DNA of 64,000 nucleotides from SM1-73 sp964588305 (lineage in GTDB: Bacteria > Zixibacteria > MSB-5A5 > SM1-73), in NCBI GenBank assembly GCA_964588305.1, contig CAZPOP010000001.1, positions 124,001 to 188,000 of the forward strand, given 5' to 3'. Position numbers and translations under genes: made by a program. The notes below the pieces were generated by a model. It ran no database searches. It was not told where the DNA came from and saw only the letters and a list, made by a program, of their open reading frames with translations. Every line of letters begins with the position of its first letter. The stretch's first letter is position 1. Of this stretch, positions 9,324-16,793 are shown in pieces.

Positions 9324-9428
9324 TCTCCGGCGTCATCTCCTTTCCAAGCACGGGAGGCTGAGGCGTTTCCACCTGAACCCTATCGGCCAACTGCCATAGA
9401 TTGCTCCGTAGGCGGGTTGGCTCGGAGA
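9324..9428 (-). promoter_or_regulatory. Molybdenum/tungsten cofactor (Moco/Tuco-type) riboswitch aptamer
   Basis: Minus-strand RNA of about 105 nt. The hallmark segment GCCTCCCGTGCTTGGAAAGG (complement of 9339-9358) closely matches the E. coli moaA leader as I remember it (GCCTCCCGTATCTGGAAAGG). Helices agree: TCTCC at the 5' end pairs with GGAGA just after that segment, TACGG pairs with CCGTG (as GATACGG with CCGTATC in E. coli), and AGGTG-GAAA-CGCCT forms a terminal hairpin between AGGG and GCCTCCC. The part between TACGG and the AGGG element is about a dozen bases shorter than in E. coli, fitting the reported tungsten-cofactor variant that lacks stem P3. It precedes the TonB receptor operon. 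A cobalamin aptamer was considered and fits less well. Confidence 0.78.
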
Positions 9429-9437
9429 CTTTCTATA

Positions 9438-9465
9438 AATGTAATAAACCCCCATCACCAGTCAA
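9438..9465 (-). promoter_or_regulatory. Candidate sigma70 promoter of the riboswitch/TonB operon
   Basis: On the minus strand TTGACT (9465-9460), 16-bp spacer, TACATT (9443-9438). Start of transcription would fall within a few bases of the 5' end of the aptamer. The -10 is a weak match (4 of 6). Confidence 0.45.
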
Positions 9466-9594
9466 GGACTTTTTTTCAGAGAATCGAAAAATCGGACAAA
9501 ATCATTGGTTGGAAACGGATATCTCGTTGGTGTTCATGGGGAACGCAGAGGATGAGCTACCAGCACGGTGCAACCTGAGAGAATCTCCAGTTAA

Positions 9595-9630
9595 TATGAA
9601 AGCCCCGACTCTTTTCAGAGAACCGGGGCT
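9595..9630 (-). terminator. Intrinsic terminator after BNR/dockerin protein gene
   Basis: Minus-strand AGCCCCG ... CGGGGCT stem of 7 bp with a 16-nt loop, followed by TTCATATTAA. It lies about 35 bp beyond the stop at 9667 and separates that gene from the riboswitch promoter. Confidence 0.65.
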
Positions 9631-9666
9631 TCAGAATTCGCAGTTAATCTGCTGCTTCTTTCAAGA

Positions 9667-11889
9667 CTAACAGCCAGGCGGCGATCCACCTATGAACAGG
9701 TAATTGATTAGATACATTACGTCAGCAATGTCAACCTCCCCGTCGCAGTTTGCGTCCCCTGTCTGCCAAGGATCAGGCGCAGATCCACCTATGAAAAGGT
9801 AGTTTATAAGATACATGACGTCTGCCACGTCTACTACTCCATCCCAGTTGACGTCGCCTCGGGTAAAGTGAAGGGCGATAAACTGAAAAGGATGCTCTTG
9901 CCAGTCGCTTTCGTGCTTCAATCCATCCGATGCCTTAACCCTCCAGTAATACACCGTGGAATCGGACAGCGTCTCCGGTACGGCAAAACTGGTGTCGTAA
10001 ATATCGGTATACTCATAGAACTCAGACTTGGGCGAAAACAGACTATCATCTGACACCTGTAAGGCGTACAATACCGGCGCGCTGGCGTCCACCTCGAAAC
10101 TCCAGACATTCGAATATTCACTTGTGGTGTCATCTGGAATCCGGTAGGCCTTGGCCCGCCAGAAGTACTCGAGGTCGGAGCCCAGACTCTCATTTGACCA
10201 TACCAGCTCGGGGCCGTAAGCACTAACCGTTGAGCTATCTTCCGGTGTCAGCAACCTCGGCACACGCGGAAATAAAGGTGAGCTTACGGTGAAGCTGTTG
10301 GTGTCTATATCGGTGTATTCATAGTCTATGGTGGAGAAGGTGTTATCCGTGGAGATTTCCAGATCATAGGTGACATCACCGAAATATCCACAGGTCGCCC
10401 ATTTGAAGCTAGGGTATAATGTCGACTGATAGCTTCCGTCTTCCGGCAGATAAGGGCGGGGTGGCAGCAAGGGAATCCCGAAGTTGGAGTAATAGACGTT
10501 TTGATTTCCGTCCCGGGTATCCGTCCAGGTGCAGTGAACCTGGTCGTTGTAAGCCACAACCCCGATATATTCAGCAATAAGGCCAGCCTTGGAGATTTCC
10601 GGTCTTAAGGTTGACATGAATGGCTGATTTGCTCCGCTGAGGCGCTCGGGAATCTTTTGACCTGCCAAAGCGTCACCTGGGTCCGATGAGACATCTGAGA
10701 CCCGATAGTTTGTGGTGAAAGTCTCCCCTCCGTCAAAGGAGAAGGCAATGTAAGCATCGAATCTTCGATAAAGAGGAGGATCATTTCGCTGGTCGTAGAA
10801 GAGAATTATGATGGCCCCTTTCTGATTGACCGTGATCCACTGATGAAATTGAAAAACCTCCTGACCCAAAGGATCATCGTTGACCCGGATTGGTTCAGTC
10901 CAACTATCCCCGCCATCGTTTGATTTCATGAACACGATGTCGGAATGGTAATAAGGTCCATCCTGAACCCCGTCCGGAACGGTGAAATAGATATTCCCGT
11001 GGTAAGGTCCGTTGGTGATATCGACGTCTACACACACCATATTGAAAATGTCGATCCCGCCCGGAGCTTCGTCCACGGAGTTATTCACAAAGACCCTCTC
11101 CGGCTCGGTGAAGGTTTGGCCTCCGTCAGTCGATTTAACCATCATCTGGCAGCGGTACCAATCTCCTCCGATTTCACACCAGCTTCTCCACACAACATAG
11201 ACGTTTCCAGACGCATCCACAAAGGGAAAGGCGAACTGCCCTGCATCATATCCTCCAAAGTCATCCGGATCCCCCACAATCACCGTATCTTCCCAGCTTA
11301 CGCCACCGCTAGTCGACCTCACCGACATGATCCTGGTGGGATTGGGAAAACGAGCCCAGGCCAGATACTGGTTTCCGTCATAGGTCCCACCGGTTCTGTC
11401 AATTGCTAGGAATTCTTTGTCTTCCAGATAGTCTGCGTACTCACCTAAGACCATATAGGGACCCGACCAGTTTGCTCCGTTATCGGTGGTCTTCCACTCC
11501 GCAAAATCGCTGAACCCATAGCCGGAGTAATTCATCGTTAAGGGATAGAAGTTCCCGAGTCGATCACCAGAGAGACAAGGATCGGAATAATACGGAAACG
11601 CCCCGCCTGATAGAAGACTGTCAACCCAGGTGTGGCCTTCGTCATACGAGACGCCAAGCCCCACCCTTCTGTAGCCAAGTCGGAAATCGCGCCACACGAT
11701 CATCACCACGGTGGAATCCAGCGGGGATACCCAGATCTGCTCCTCGTTGTGTATCTCCGGCGTCCCATCCGTGTTAATCATCATATCAGGCACGTCAGCT
11801 TCCGCGTGGCTGAAGTTGAACACAACAAAGATTAAGACAAAAAAAACGGGCAAAAGACACCCATTCCGTGACAATTTAGAGAGAGACAT
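9667..11889 (-). CDS. Secreted BNR/sialidase-like beta-propeller protein with dockerin-like C-terminus
   Basis: 740 residues. Signal peptide 1-32, then a propeller domain (about 33-440) with several Asp-box/BNR motifs (SYDEGHTW, STDGGQTF, SNDGGDSW, SFDGGETF) typical of sialidase-superfamily propellers, which bind or hydrolyse glycans. Residues about 470-670 hold two fibronectin-like modules with repeated phrases (YDLEISTDNTFSTIDYEYTD). The C-terminus has two dockerin-like repeats (RGDVNWDGVVDVADVMYLIN and DANCDGEVDIADVMYLIN). The sialidase FRIP/Arg triad is not obvious, so enzymatic activity is uncertain. Start ATG has AAAGGAGG five bases upstream. It is a paralog of the protein at 16794-18845, which ends in a different anchor. 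Confidence 0.85.
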   Translation of the reverse strand: MSLSKLSRNGCLLPVFFVLIFVVFNFSHAEADVPDMMINTDGTPEIHNEEQIWVSPLDSTVVMIVWRDFRLGYRRVGLGVSYDEGHTWVDSLLSGGAFPYYSDPCLSGDRLGNFYPLTMNYSGYGFSDFAEWKTTDNGANWSGPYMVLGEYADYLEDKEFLAIDRTGGTYDGNQYLAWARFPNPTRIMSVRSTSGGVSWEDTVIVGDPDDFGGYDAGQFAFPFVDASGNVYVVWRSWCEIGGDWYRCQMMVKSTDGGQTFTEPERVFVNNSVDEAPGGIDIFNMVCVDVDITNGPYHGNIYFTVPDGVQDGPYYHSDIVFMKSNDGGDSWTEPIRVNDDPLGQEVFQFHQWITVNQKGAIIILFYDQRNDPPLYRRFDAYIAFSFDGGETFTTNYRVSDVSSDPGDALAGQKIPERLSGANQPFMSTLRPEISKAGLIAEYIGVVAYNDQVHCTWTDTRDGNQNVYYSNFGIPLLPPRPYLPEDGSYQSTLYPSFKWATCGYFGDVTYDLEISTDNTFSTIDYEYTDIDTNSFTVSSPLFPRVPRLLTPEDSSTVSAYGPELVWSNESLGSDLEYFWRAKAYRIPDDTTSEYSNVWSFEVDASAPVLYALQVSDDSLFSPKSEFYEYTDIYDTSFAVPETLSDSTVYYWRVKASDGLKHESDWQEHPFQFIALHFTRGDVNWDGVVDVADVMYLINYLFIGGSAPDPWQTGDANCDGEVDIADVMYLINYLFIGGSPPGC

Positions 11890-11908
11890 AAAATCCTCCT
11901 TTCAAAGG

Positions 11909-12247
11909 TCAGCCCCATAATCTACTTAATAATTTAACTGATTTTCTCTCTTTTGCAAGTCTTTGCTTGAGACGATGGATGCTACCTCGTTCTGCATTGC
12001 TGGATTCAATTGGGACAGGTGGCGGACCGCCTCCGAAGAGATAAGTGACTAGAAAAACTACATTACCGAACTTAACAGTTCCGTCACGATTGCCATCTCC
12101 GGTCCACATTGGGTCAGAAGCAGGACCGCCACCATATACGTAGCTTACCCAACAAACCGCGTCTCGGATGTTTGTTACTCTATCCCCGTCGGCGTCGCTA
12201 CGCAGAACCCCAGTCCGTGGTTTCTCCTCGGGTTTGATTGCAAACAA
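11909..12247 (-). pseudogene. Orphan dockerin-like fragment
   Basis: A 112-residue open frame whose recognisable part is two degraded dockerin-like repeats (DADGDRVTNIRDAVCWVSY, then GDGNRDGTVKFGNVVFLVTY) ending in GGGPPPVP. There is no signal peptide and no domain before the repeats. Substitutions such as KFGN for the usual DVAD and Cys-Trp in the helix suggest loss of calcium ligands. It lies between the stop of the FG-GAP protein and the start of the BNR protein and is best read as the 3' remnant of a deleted exported-protein gene; a small expressed protein cannot be excluded. Confidence 0.6.
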
Positions 12248-12487
12248 AGTCCATGCCGAAAATCCGAAGACACGGGAATTCCTGCGGGCTTGGCTAAGCT
12301 TCGTATTTGTAACGACTTAATGAACTCAATGGAAAAACACGCGGGATAAAACCTGCCACGCTTCCGAGGTTCTCGCAACAAGCTACGACAGAAAACTGTG
12401 TTCAGCAGCTTTGTTTTTGGGAATCAAAAGGTTAGGACGTTCGCAAGAACAGACGATTCTTGCGGCTCGGCAATAGCTCAGTTGTAA

Positions 12488-15400
12488 CTAACAGCCAGGC
12501 GGCGATCCACCTATAAACAGATAATTGATCAGATACATCACGTCAGCAACGTCTACTGTCCCGTCACAATTGCAATCCACGATCCACAGGGGATCAGGTG
12601 GCGACCCGTCTAAGAACAGGTAGTTTATTAGGCACATGATATCGGCAATGTCTATGCCGGCGTCCTCATTGCAGTCGCCCCGGAGATACGTTCGTACTAT
12701 GAATGACAGAGTGTCGGCGTTGCAATAGTCTTGCACTACCGCTGTCAATGTTTCCAAGAAAATCGTGTCGGGAGCAGTGCCAATAAGTGAATCGTTCTGA
12801 ACTGAACACCAGTGGGGATATTCCAGGTAGGTAATTGTGTGAACCTCATCATCGGGATCGACTATGGTAGGATAATACACAAAGCTGTCAAAGAAGGCGG
12901 TGAAGATGGTATCCCCGATGGGCGTTATTGACGGAGGGACATTCGAATGATCAATGATCAAAGTCACCTTCAGGGTGTCGGTCAAATCACCGTCGAAGGC
13001 GATCACGTTGAATGAGGTGTCAGCAAAATCACATTCTGCGGCACCGGAGATGGTATCTTCGTTAACGGTACACCAGGAGGGATAATCTCGGTAGCTTAGT
13101 CCAAGCTCTGAACCATCACAGTCCGGATCACTGGCTGTGGCGATATATACGAAGGGCGGTTGACCTGGCACTGCGGTGTCAGCTTCAGGCGAGGTTACGA
13201 GCGGTGGCTGATTCGAACCGATGGGATTACAACAGTCATCCTCCGGGTGGTTGGGGCAGGCATCGCAGCTATCGCCTGCACCATCCTCATCGGTATCTTC
13301 TTGCTCCGGATTGTAGGCAGTGAGACAGTTGTCACAAGAATCACCTACGGTATCGCCGTCGAGATCCTCCTGATTGGGATTGGAAATCGCCGCACAATTA
13401 TCAAGGTCGCAGGTGTTGGCCGGGAAGCCAGGATCGCCATACCCGTCACCATCTGTGTCGGTGCAGACATCGCAGGAATCACCAATGCCATCCACATCTT
13501 CATCTTCTTGATCGGGGTTATAGTCTACTGGACAGTTGTCACAGGCATAGCCCAAATCGTCCCCATCAGGATCATACTTGGCTACATGTTCCGGTGCCCA
13601 ATCTGACCGCATGTAGCTACCGTCCTGACCCTGCACTGACCAGTAGACATCGCAGAACTGTGTCATATCCAAGTACAGTGTCCAACTCTCGTTGTGCTCA
13701 ACATTGGGCCACCAGGGCGGAGTGACGCCCGACATTATCTCATTACCGTCAGGTGTTGTGCCTGCGCGGAGATTGTATTTTAGCAAGTTCTCCGGTGTGG
13801 TATCGTCGCTTGACGGTAGCCACTGGAAAGTGATGCTGCTATCTGTGACCGACGCAGACAAACCCACCGGTGCAGAAGGCGCTAGATTCGGATCAGAATT
13901 CAGTATATTGTAGTGAACGAAGCCGTCAGCATCGGCTTTATCAAGATGTCCGTCCTCATTGAGATGCCCGAGACCCATCCACCGCGGCCATTCATCTGTT
14001 TCTAGAGGAACTAAATCCCCTGAGCAGTCATTCAAGTACCTTGGAGCGACGTCCTCGTCACCGTCGCTGTCCACGTCTGCGCTCCTGTGCAACCACTCCA
14101 TGTGAAAGAAGCTACCGTTGTACGAAAAGGAGTTGTTTGCCTCATTGATGTATAGATAGCTGCCCACATCCTCAGGATGATCCCAGAAGCCAACCCATAT
14201 CACGTCGAGCAGGCCATCTGAGTTGAGATCCAAGAAAGTGCTGGCAGGAGCCCCACCATCATTTTGCGTGGCGCCATACCTAATACCTGTGGCATAGGAG
14301 AAGTTACCCCTTCCATCGTTTGCAGCTACGTATGTGGTGGCGATATTGCATGACCAGAGAAGGTCAAAATCAGAATCATTATCATAGTCACCGACAGCTA
14401 CTCCGGTGCTAGTTCCGTACGGGGCCACATCTTGGATGGTGAAATGGCCGTCCCCTTGATTCCAAAGGATATTCGCTGGATAAGTGTAGCCATGCCCATT
14501 GGCGACGATATCAACCTGCCCGTCATTGTTCAGGTCTCGGGCACAAGTTACGTAGACATTGCCTGGAGAGCAGTCGTAGGATGTGTCTGGCAGAAAATGG
14601 CCAGTGCCGTCGTTTAGATACACAATGATGGTAGTGCCACACCGGATAAAATCCAGATCCCCATCATTGTCAATATCAGCCAAATCATTCTCGCGACCGA
14701 TCGATGATCCGACGCCAAGAGAATCGTGATACAGGAAACTGCCATTTCCGTCGCTAATGAACGTGTACTCGGCTATGATATCGTTGAATCCATCGCCATT
14801 CAGGTCCGCAATCATGTTGCGCCCACCACCAATGTAAATATCAGACCTGAAATATAGAGAATCGCACGCATCGCCAATTCCGTCTCCGTCAGAATCAAGT
14901 TGATCAGGATTGTAGACTGTGGGGCAATTGTCTTCCTCGCACTCGTTATTCTCATGGCCAGGCTCACCGTACCCATCTCCATCGAGATCGAGGCAATACC
15001 CATCATTAAGCAAAACTACTATTCTCCCATTTGGCGAAGCCTGTCCACAGAAGGCAAAATCCAAATCACTGTCATTATCAAAATCTGCCGAGGTTGCTGA
15101 GTTTGTTCCAGCGTTTATGGCGTCTCCGTCTATCGGAGGTAGAAACGTTCCGTCTCCCGAATTCAGTAGTATGGAGTACTCTCTAATCGGCCAGCTTGTA
15201 TTGACTGACAGAATGTCCAGATGGCCGTCGCCATCAATGTCACCTGTTAGGACCTTTCTGGGGTCCTCGTCAGTCTCGTAGTCGATTGCAGGACCAAAGG
15301 AGCCACCACCAGTCCCGAGCAGTACCGAGATACTGAAAGTGCTGTGTTTGCCGACGGCAATGTCGATAATGCCATCTGAGTTAAAATCGCCGGAGGCCAG

Positions 15401-16441
15401 ACTATGTCTTTGGCCAGGTCCAGCGTCATAGTCTCCGCCGAGCACAAATGTACCATCACCTTGATTCAGGACAACTGCAATCGAACCAGTGATGCTGGCC
15501 GCTAGCAAATCGAAATCGCCATCATTGTCGACATCAGCTGAGCAAACCAGTCGATTCTTGTTTATGTCATAGCCTAAAGGGGGGAGAAACGTACCATCGC
15601 CACCATTCATGAGCACTGAAAGCTCGGCCGATGGGTTGGGACACACTGCTGCAATGTCCAGATAGCCATCTCCATCGAAATCGTCCGCACATATATCTTC
15701 TGCATTACCAAGCACGGTGAGGACTACTGCAGGTGCGAAGGTCCCATCACCGTTGTTCATAAGCACTTCAACGTCCTCAGTTACGCTTGACACTGTTGCA
15801 AGATCGACTGCTCCATCATTGTTGAAATCTGCCGAGATAATTGGCTGGTAACTGCCTCCGGCGGGAGCATAATTGACAGTATCAGCGAATGTTCCGTCAC
15901 CATTGCCGAGGGCGACTGAGACTGCATCTCCGTTTGTCGTAGCAATATCGACATTTCCGTCACCATCGAAATCAGCAGAACAGATTGCATTTGGTATCCA
16001 AGGAACTAAGTAACTGTCAGAGTAGTAGAAAACAAGATCCGTTTCGGTGGTGACTGCTGTAAAAGACCAGCAGAAGCTCTCCGCCATCGGAATCCCAGCG
16101 GCTGATTCGATGGTTTCCGTGAGAACCACACTAAGTCGTTCGCCAAATGCGAAGTCTAGGTTGGGTTCAAACTGAGCTGTGAGCGAGATTCCGTCGTAGC
16201 TAATGTTGCCCGAGTAGAATCCAGCCTTGTCTCCAAACACGACGAAACTTGATTCTGAGATCGTTCCTGAGTCCATCTCGACGTTAAATGTAACTGAAAT
16301 ATTGGCATCCACGGAGCCATTCAGCTCATTCTGCGCTGGTGAGGTGGAAAGAATGTGAGGAGTTTGGCCAAGAGTAGGCAATGCAGGCAAGACCAAAACG
16401 ACAGTAAAGATTGCCGGAATGAACATTTTAAATCTCAGCAT
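12488..16441 (-). CDS. Giant secreted FG-GAP/VCBS repeat protein with TSP3 repeats and dockerin-like end
   Basis: 1317 residues. Signal peptide 1-25; Ig-like SbsA/Big_5-type domain (about 30-130, SVTFNVEMDSGTISESSF); then many FG-GAP/VCBS units (ADFDGDGNVDIATTN, LGNGDGTFA and variants) in two blocks expected to fold as beta-propellers with calcium in each DxDxDGxxD loop. Between and after the blocks are thrombospondin type 3-like calcium repeats (NCPTVYNPDQLDSDGDGIGD), a fibronectin-like domain (APVGLSASVTDSSITFQWLP) and two cadherin-like/Ig modules. It ends with two dockerin-like repeats. Predicted calcium-dependent surface adhesin or scaffold. Start ATG has GGAGG five bases upstream. Confidence 0.88.
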   Translation of the reverse strand: MLRFKMFIPAIFTVVLVLPALPTLGQTPHILSTSPAQNELNGSVDANISVTFNVEMDSGTISESSFVVFGDKAGFYSGNISYDGISLTAQFEPNLDFAFGERLSVVLTETIESAAGIPMAESFCWSFTAVTTETDLVFYYSDSYLVPWIPNAICSADFDGDGNVDIATTNGDAVSVALGNGDGTFADTVNYAPAGGSYQPIISADFNNDGAVDLATVSSVTEDVEVLMNNGDGTFAPAVVLTVLGNAEDICADDFDGDGYLDIAAVCPNPSAELSVLMNGGDGTFLPPLGYDINKNRLVCSADVDNDGDFDLLAASITGSIAVVLNQGDGTFVLGGDYDAGPGQRHSLASGDFNSDGIIDIAVGKHSTFSISVLLGTGGGSFGPAIDYETDEDPRKVLTGDIDGDGHLDILSVNTSWPIREYSILLNSGDGTFLPPIDGDAINAGTNSATSADFDNDSDLDFAFCGQASPNGRIVVLLNDGYCLDLDGDGYGEPGHENNECEEDNCPTVYNPDQLDSDGDGIGDACDSLYFRSDIYIGGGRNMIADLNGDGFNDIIAEYTFISDGNGSFLYHDSLGVGSSIGRENDLADIDNDGDLDFIRCGTTIIVYLNDGTGHFLPDTSYDCSPGNVYVTCARDLNNDGQVDIVANGHGYTYPANILWNQGDGHFTIQDVAPYGTSTGVAVGDYDNDSDFDLLWSCNIATTYVAANDGRGNFSYATGIRYGATQNDGGAPASTFLDLNSDGLLDVIWVGFWDHPEDVGSYLYINEANNSFSYNGSFFHMEWLHRSADVDSDGDEDVAPRYLNDCSGDLVPLETDEWPRWMGLGHLNEDGHLDKADADGFVHYNILNSDPNLAPSAPVGLSASVTDSSITFQWLPSSDDTTPENLLKYNLRAGTTPDGNEIMSGVTPPWWPNVEHNESWTLYLDMTQFCDVYWSVQGQDGSYMRSDWAPEHVAKYDPDGDDLGYACDNCPVDYNPDQEDEDVDGIGDSCDVCTDTDGDGYGDPGFPANTCDLDNCAAISNPNQEDLDGDTVGDSCDNCLTAYNPEQEDTDEDGAGDSCDACPNHPEDDCCNPIGSNQPPLVTSPEADTAVPGQPPFVYIATASDPDCDGSELGLSYRDYPSWCTVNEDTISGAAECDFADTSFNVIAFDGDLTDTLKVTLIIDHSNVPPSITPIGDTIFTAFFDSFVYYPTIVDPDDEVHTITYLEYPHWCSVQNDSLIGTAPDTIFLETLTAVVQDYCNADTLSFIVRTYLRGDCNEDAGIDIADIMCLINYLFLDGSPPDPLWIVDCNCDGTVDVADVMYLINYLFIGGSPPGC

Positions 16442-16590
16442 AAAGACCTCCGGCGTCTTAAGTCACAGAGAAGGATAGCATCCCGTCTCGAATGTTCTTC
16501 TGCCTAACAAGAATTTCTGCTCTTAGAATAACGCAAAATTCTGAGTTGTCAAGCGATATTTTGCTTTACAGGGGCGCTCAGAAGGCAGAG

Positions 16591-16619
16591 AAGCCGAACC
16601 TCTAAACTCAGAGATTCGG
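16591..16619 (-). terminator. Possible terminator hairpin
   Basis: GCCGAA-C-CTCT ... AGAG-A-TTCGGC imperfect stem of ten pairs; the minus-strand 3' side continues TTCTCTGCC, a weak U-tract. It lies between the BNR gene ending at 16794 and the FG-GAP gene starting at 16441. Confidence 0.4.
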
Positions 16620-16671
16620 CCGGGTCTTTGAAATCTGGATATTGGTATTCGGCTGATAGCTACGCTGCAAC

Positions 16672-16752
16672 TTACCGACAATTAGGCAATTGACTATGGA
16701 AGTCACATTGGCAATGTCGAGTTCTCCGCCATAATTGCTGTGCCCCCAAGCA
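16672..16752 (-). pseudogene. Fossil dockerin repeat downstream of the FlgD-type sorted BNR paralog
   Basis: Translation of the minus strand gives AWGHSNYGGELDIANV followed by TSIVNCLIVG, clearly a decayed second dockerin repeat (compare GDANCDGEVDIADVMYLINY in the paralog at 9667). It begins about 45 bp after the stop at 16794, has no start codon and lies outside any gene. The rest of the 352-bp spacer 16442-16793 shows only the hairpin at 16591-16619. Confidence 0.7.
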
Positions 16753-16793
16753 CATGAGGATGAAAGGCGTGTCCTTCGCGAATCAAGGAAACT

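Noticed and set aside
9340..9385. Small SRP RNA-like hairpin (TCAGG ... CAGCC)
   Set aside because: AGGTG-GAAA-CGCCT pairs completely, so the asymmetric loop and GGAA tetraloop context of SRP helix 8 are absent.
9324..9428. Cobalamin riboswitch upstream of a BtuB-like receptor
   Set aside because: The GAUGACG...GCCGGAGA part and the BtuB-like receptor suggested it, but the conserved cobalamin core (AAUAGGGAA and the GCNACUGU box) is poorly matched, while the moaA-type signature and two long-range helices fit well. Kept as the alternative.
12434..12456. CGCAAGAA/TTCTTGCG hairpin after the FG-GAP gene
   Set aside because: No T-tract on the expected minus strand; could be a chance palindrome.
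12465..12485. TAGCTCAGTTG string resembling a tRNA D-arm
   Set aside because: No surrounding cloverleaf; it lies just after the FG-GAP gene stop.
12488..16441. Large minus-strand gene read as several plus-strand hydrophobic frames
   Set aside because: The plus-strand frames such as 13160-13606 are shadows of the periodic DxDGD codons of the FG-GAP repeats.
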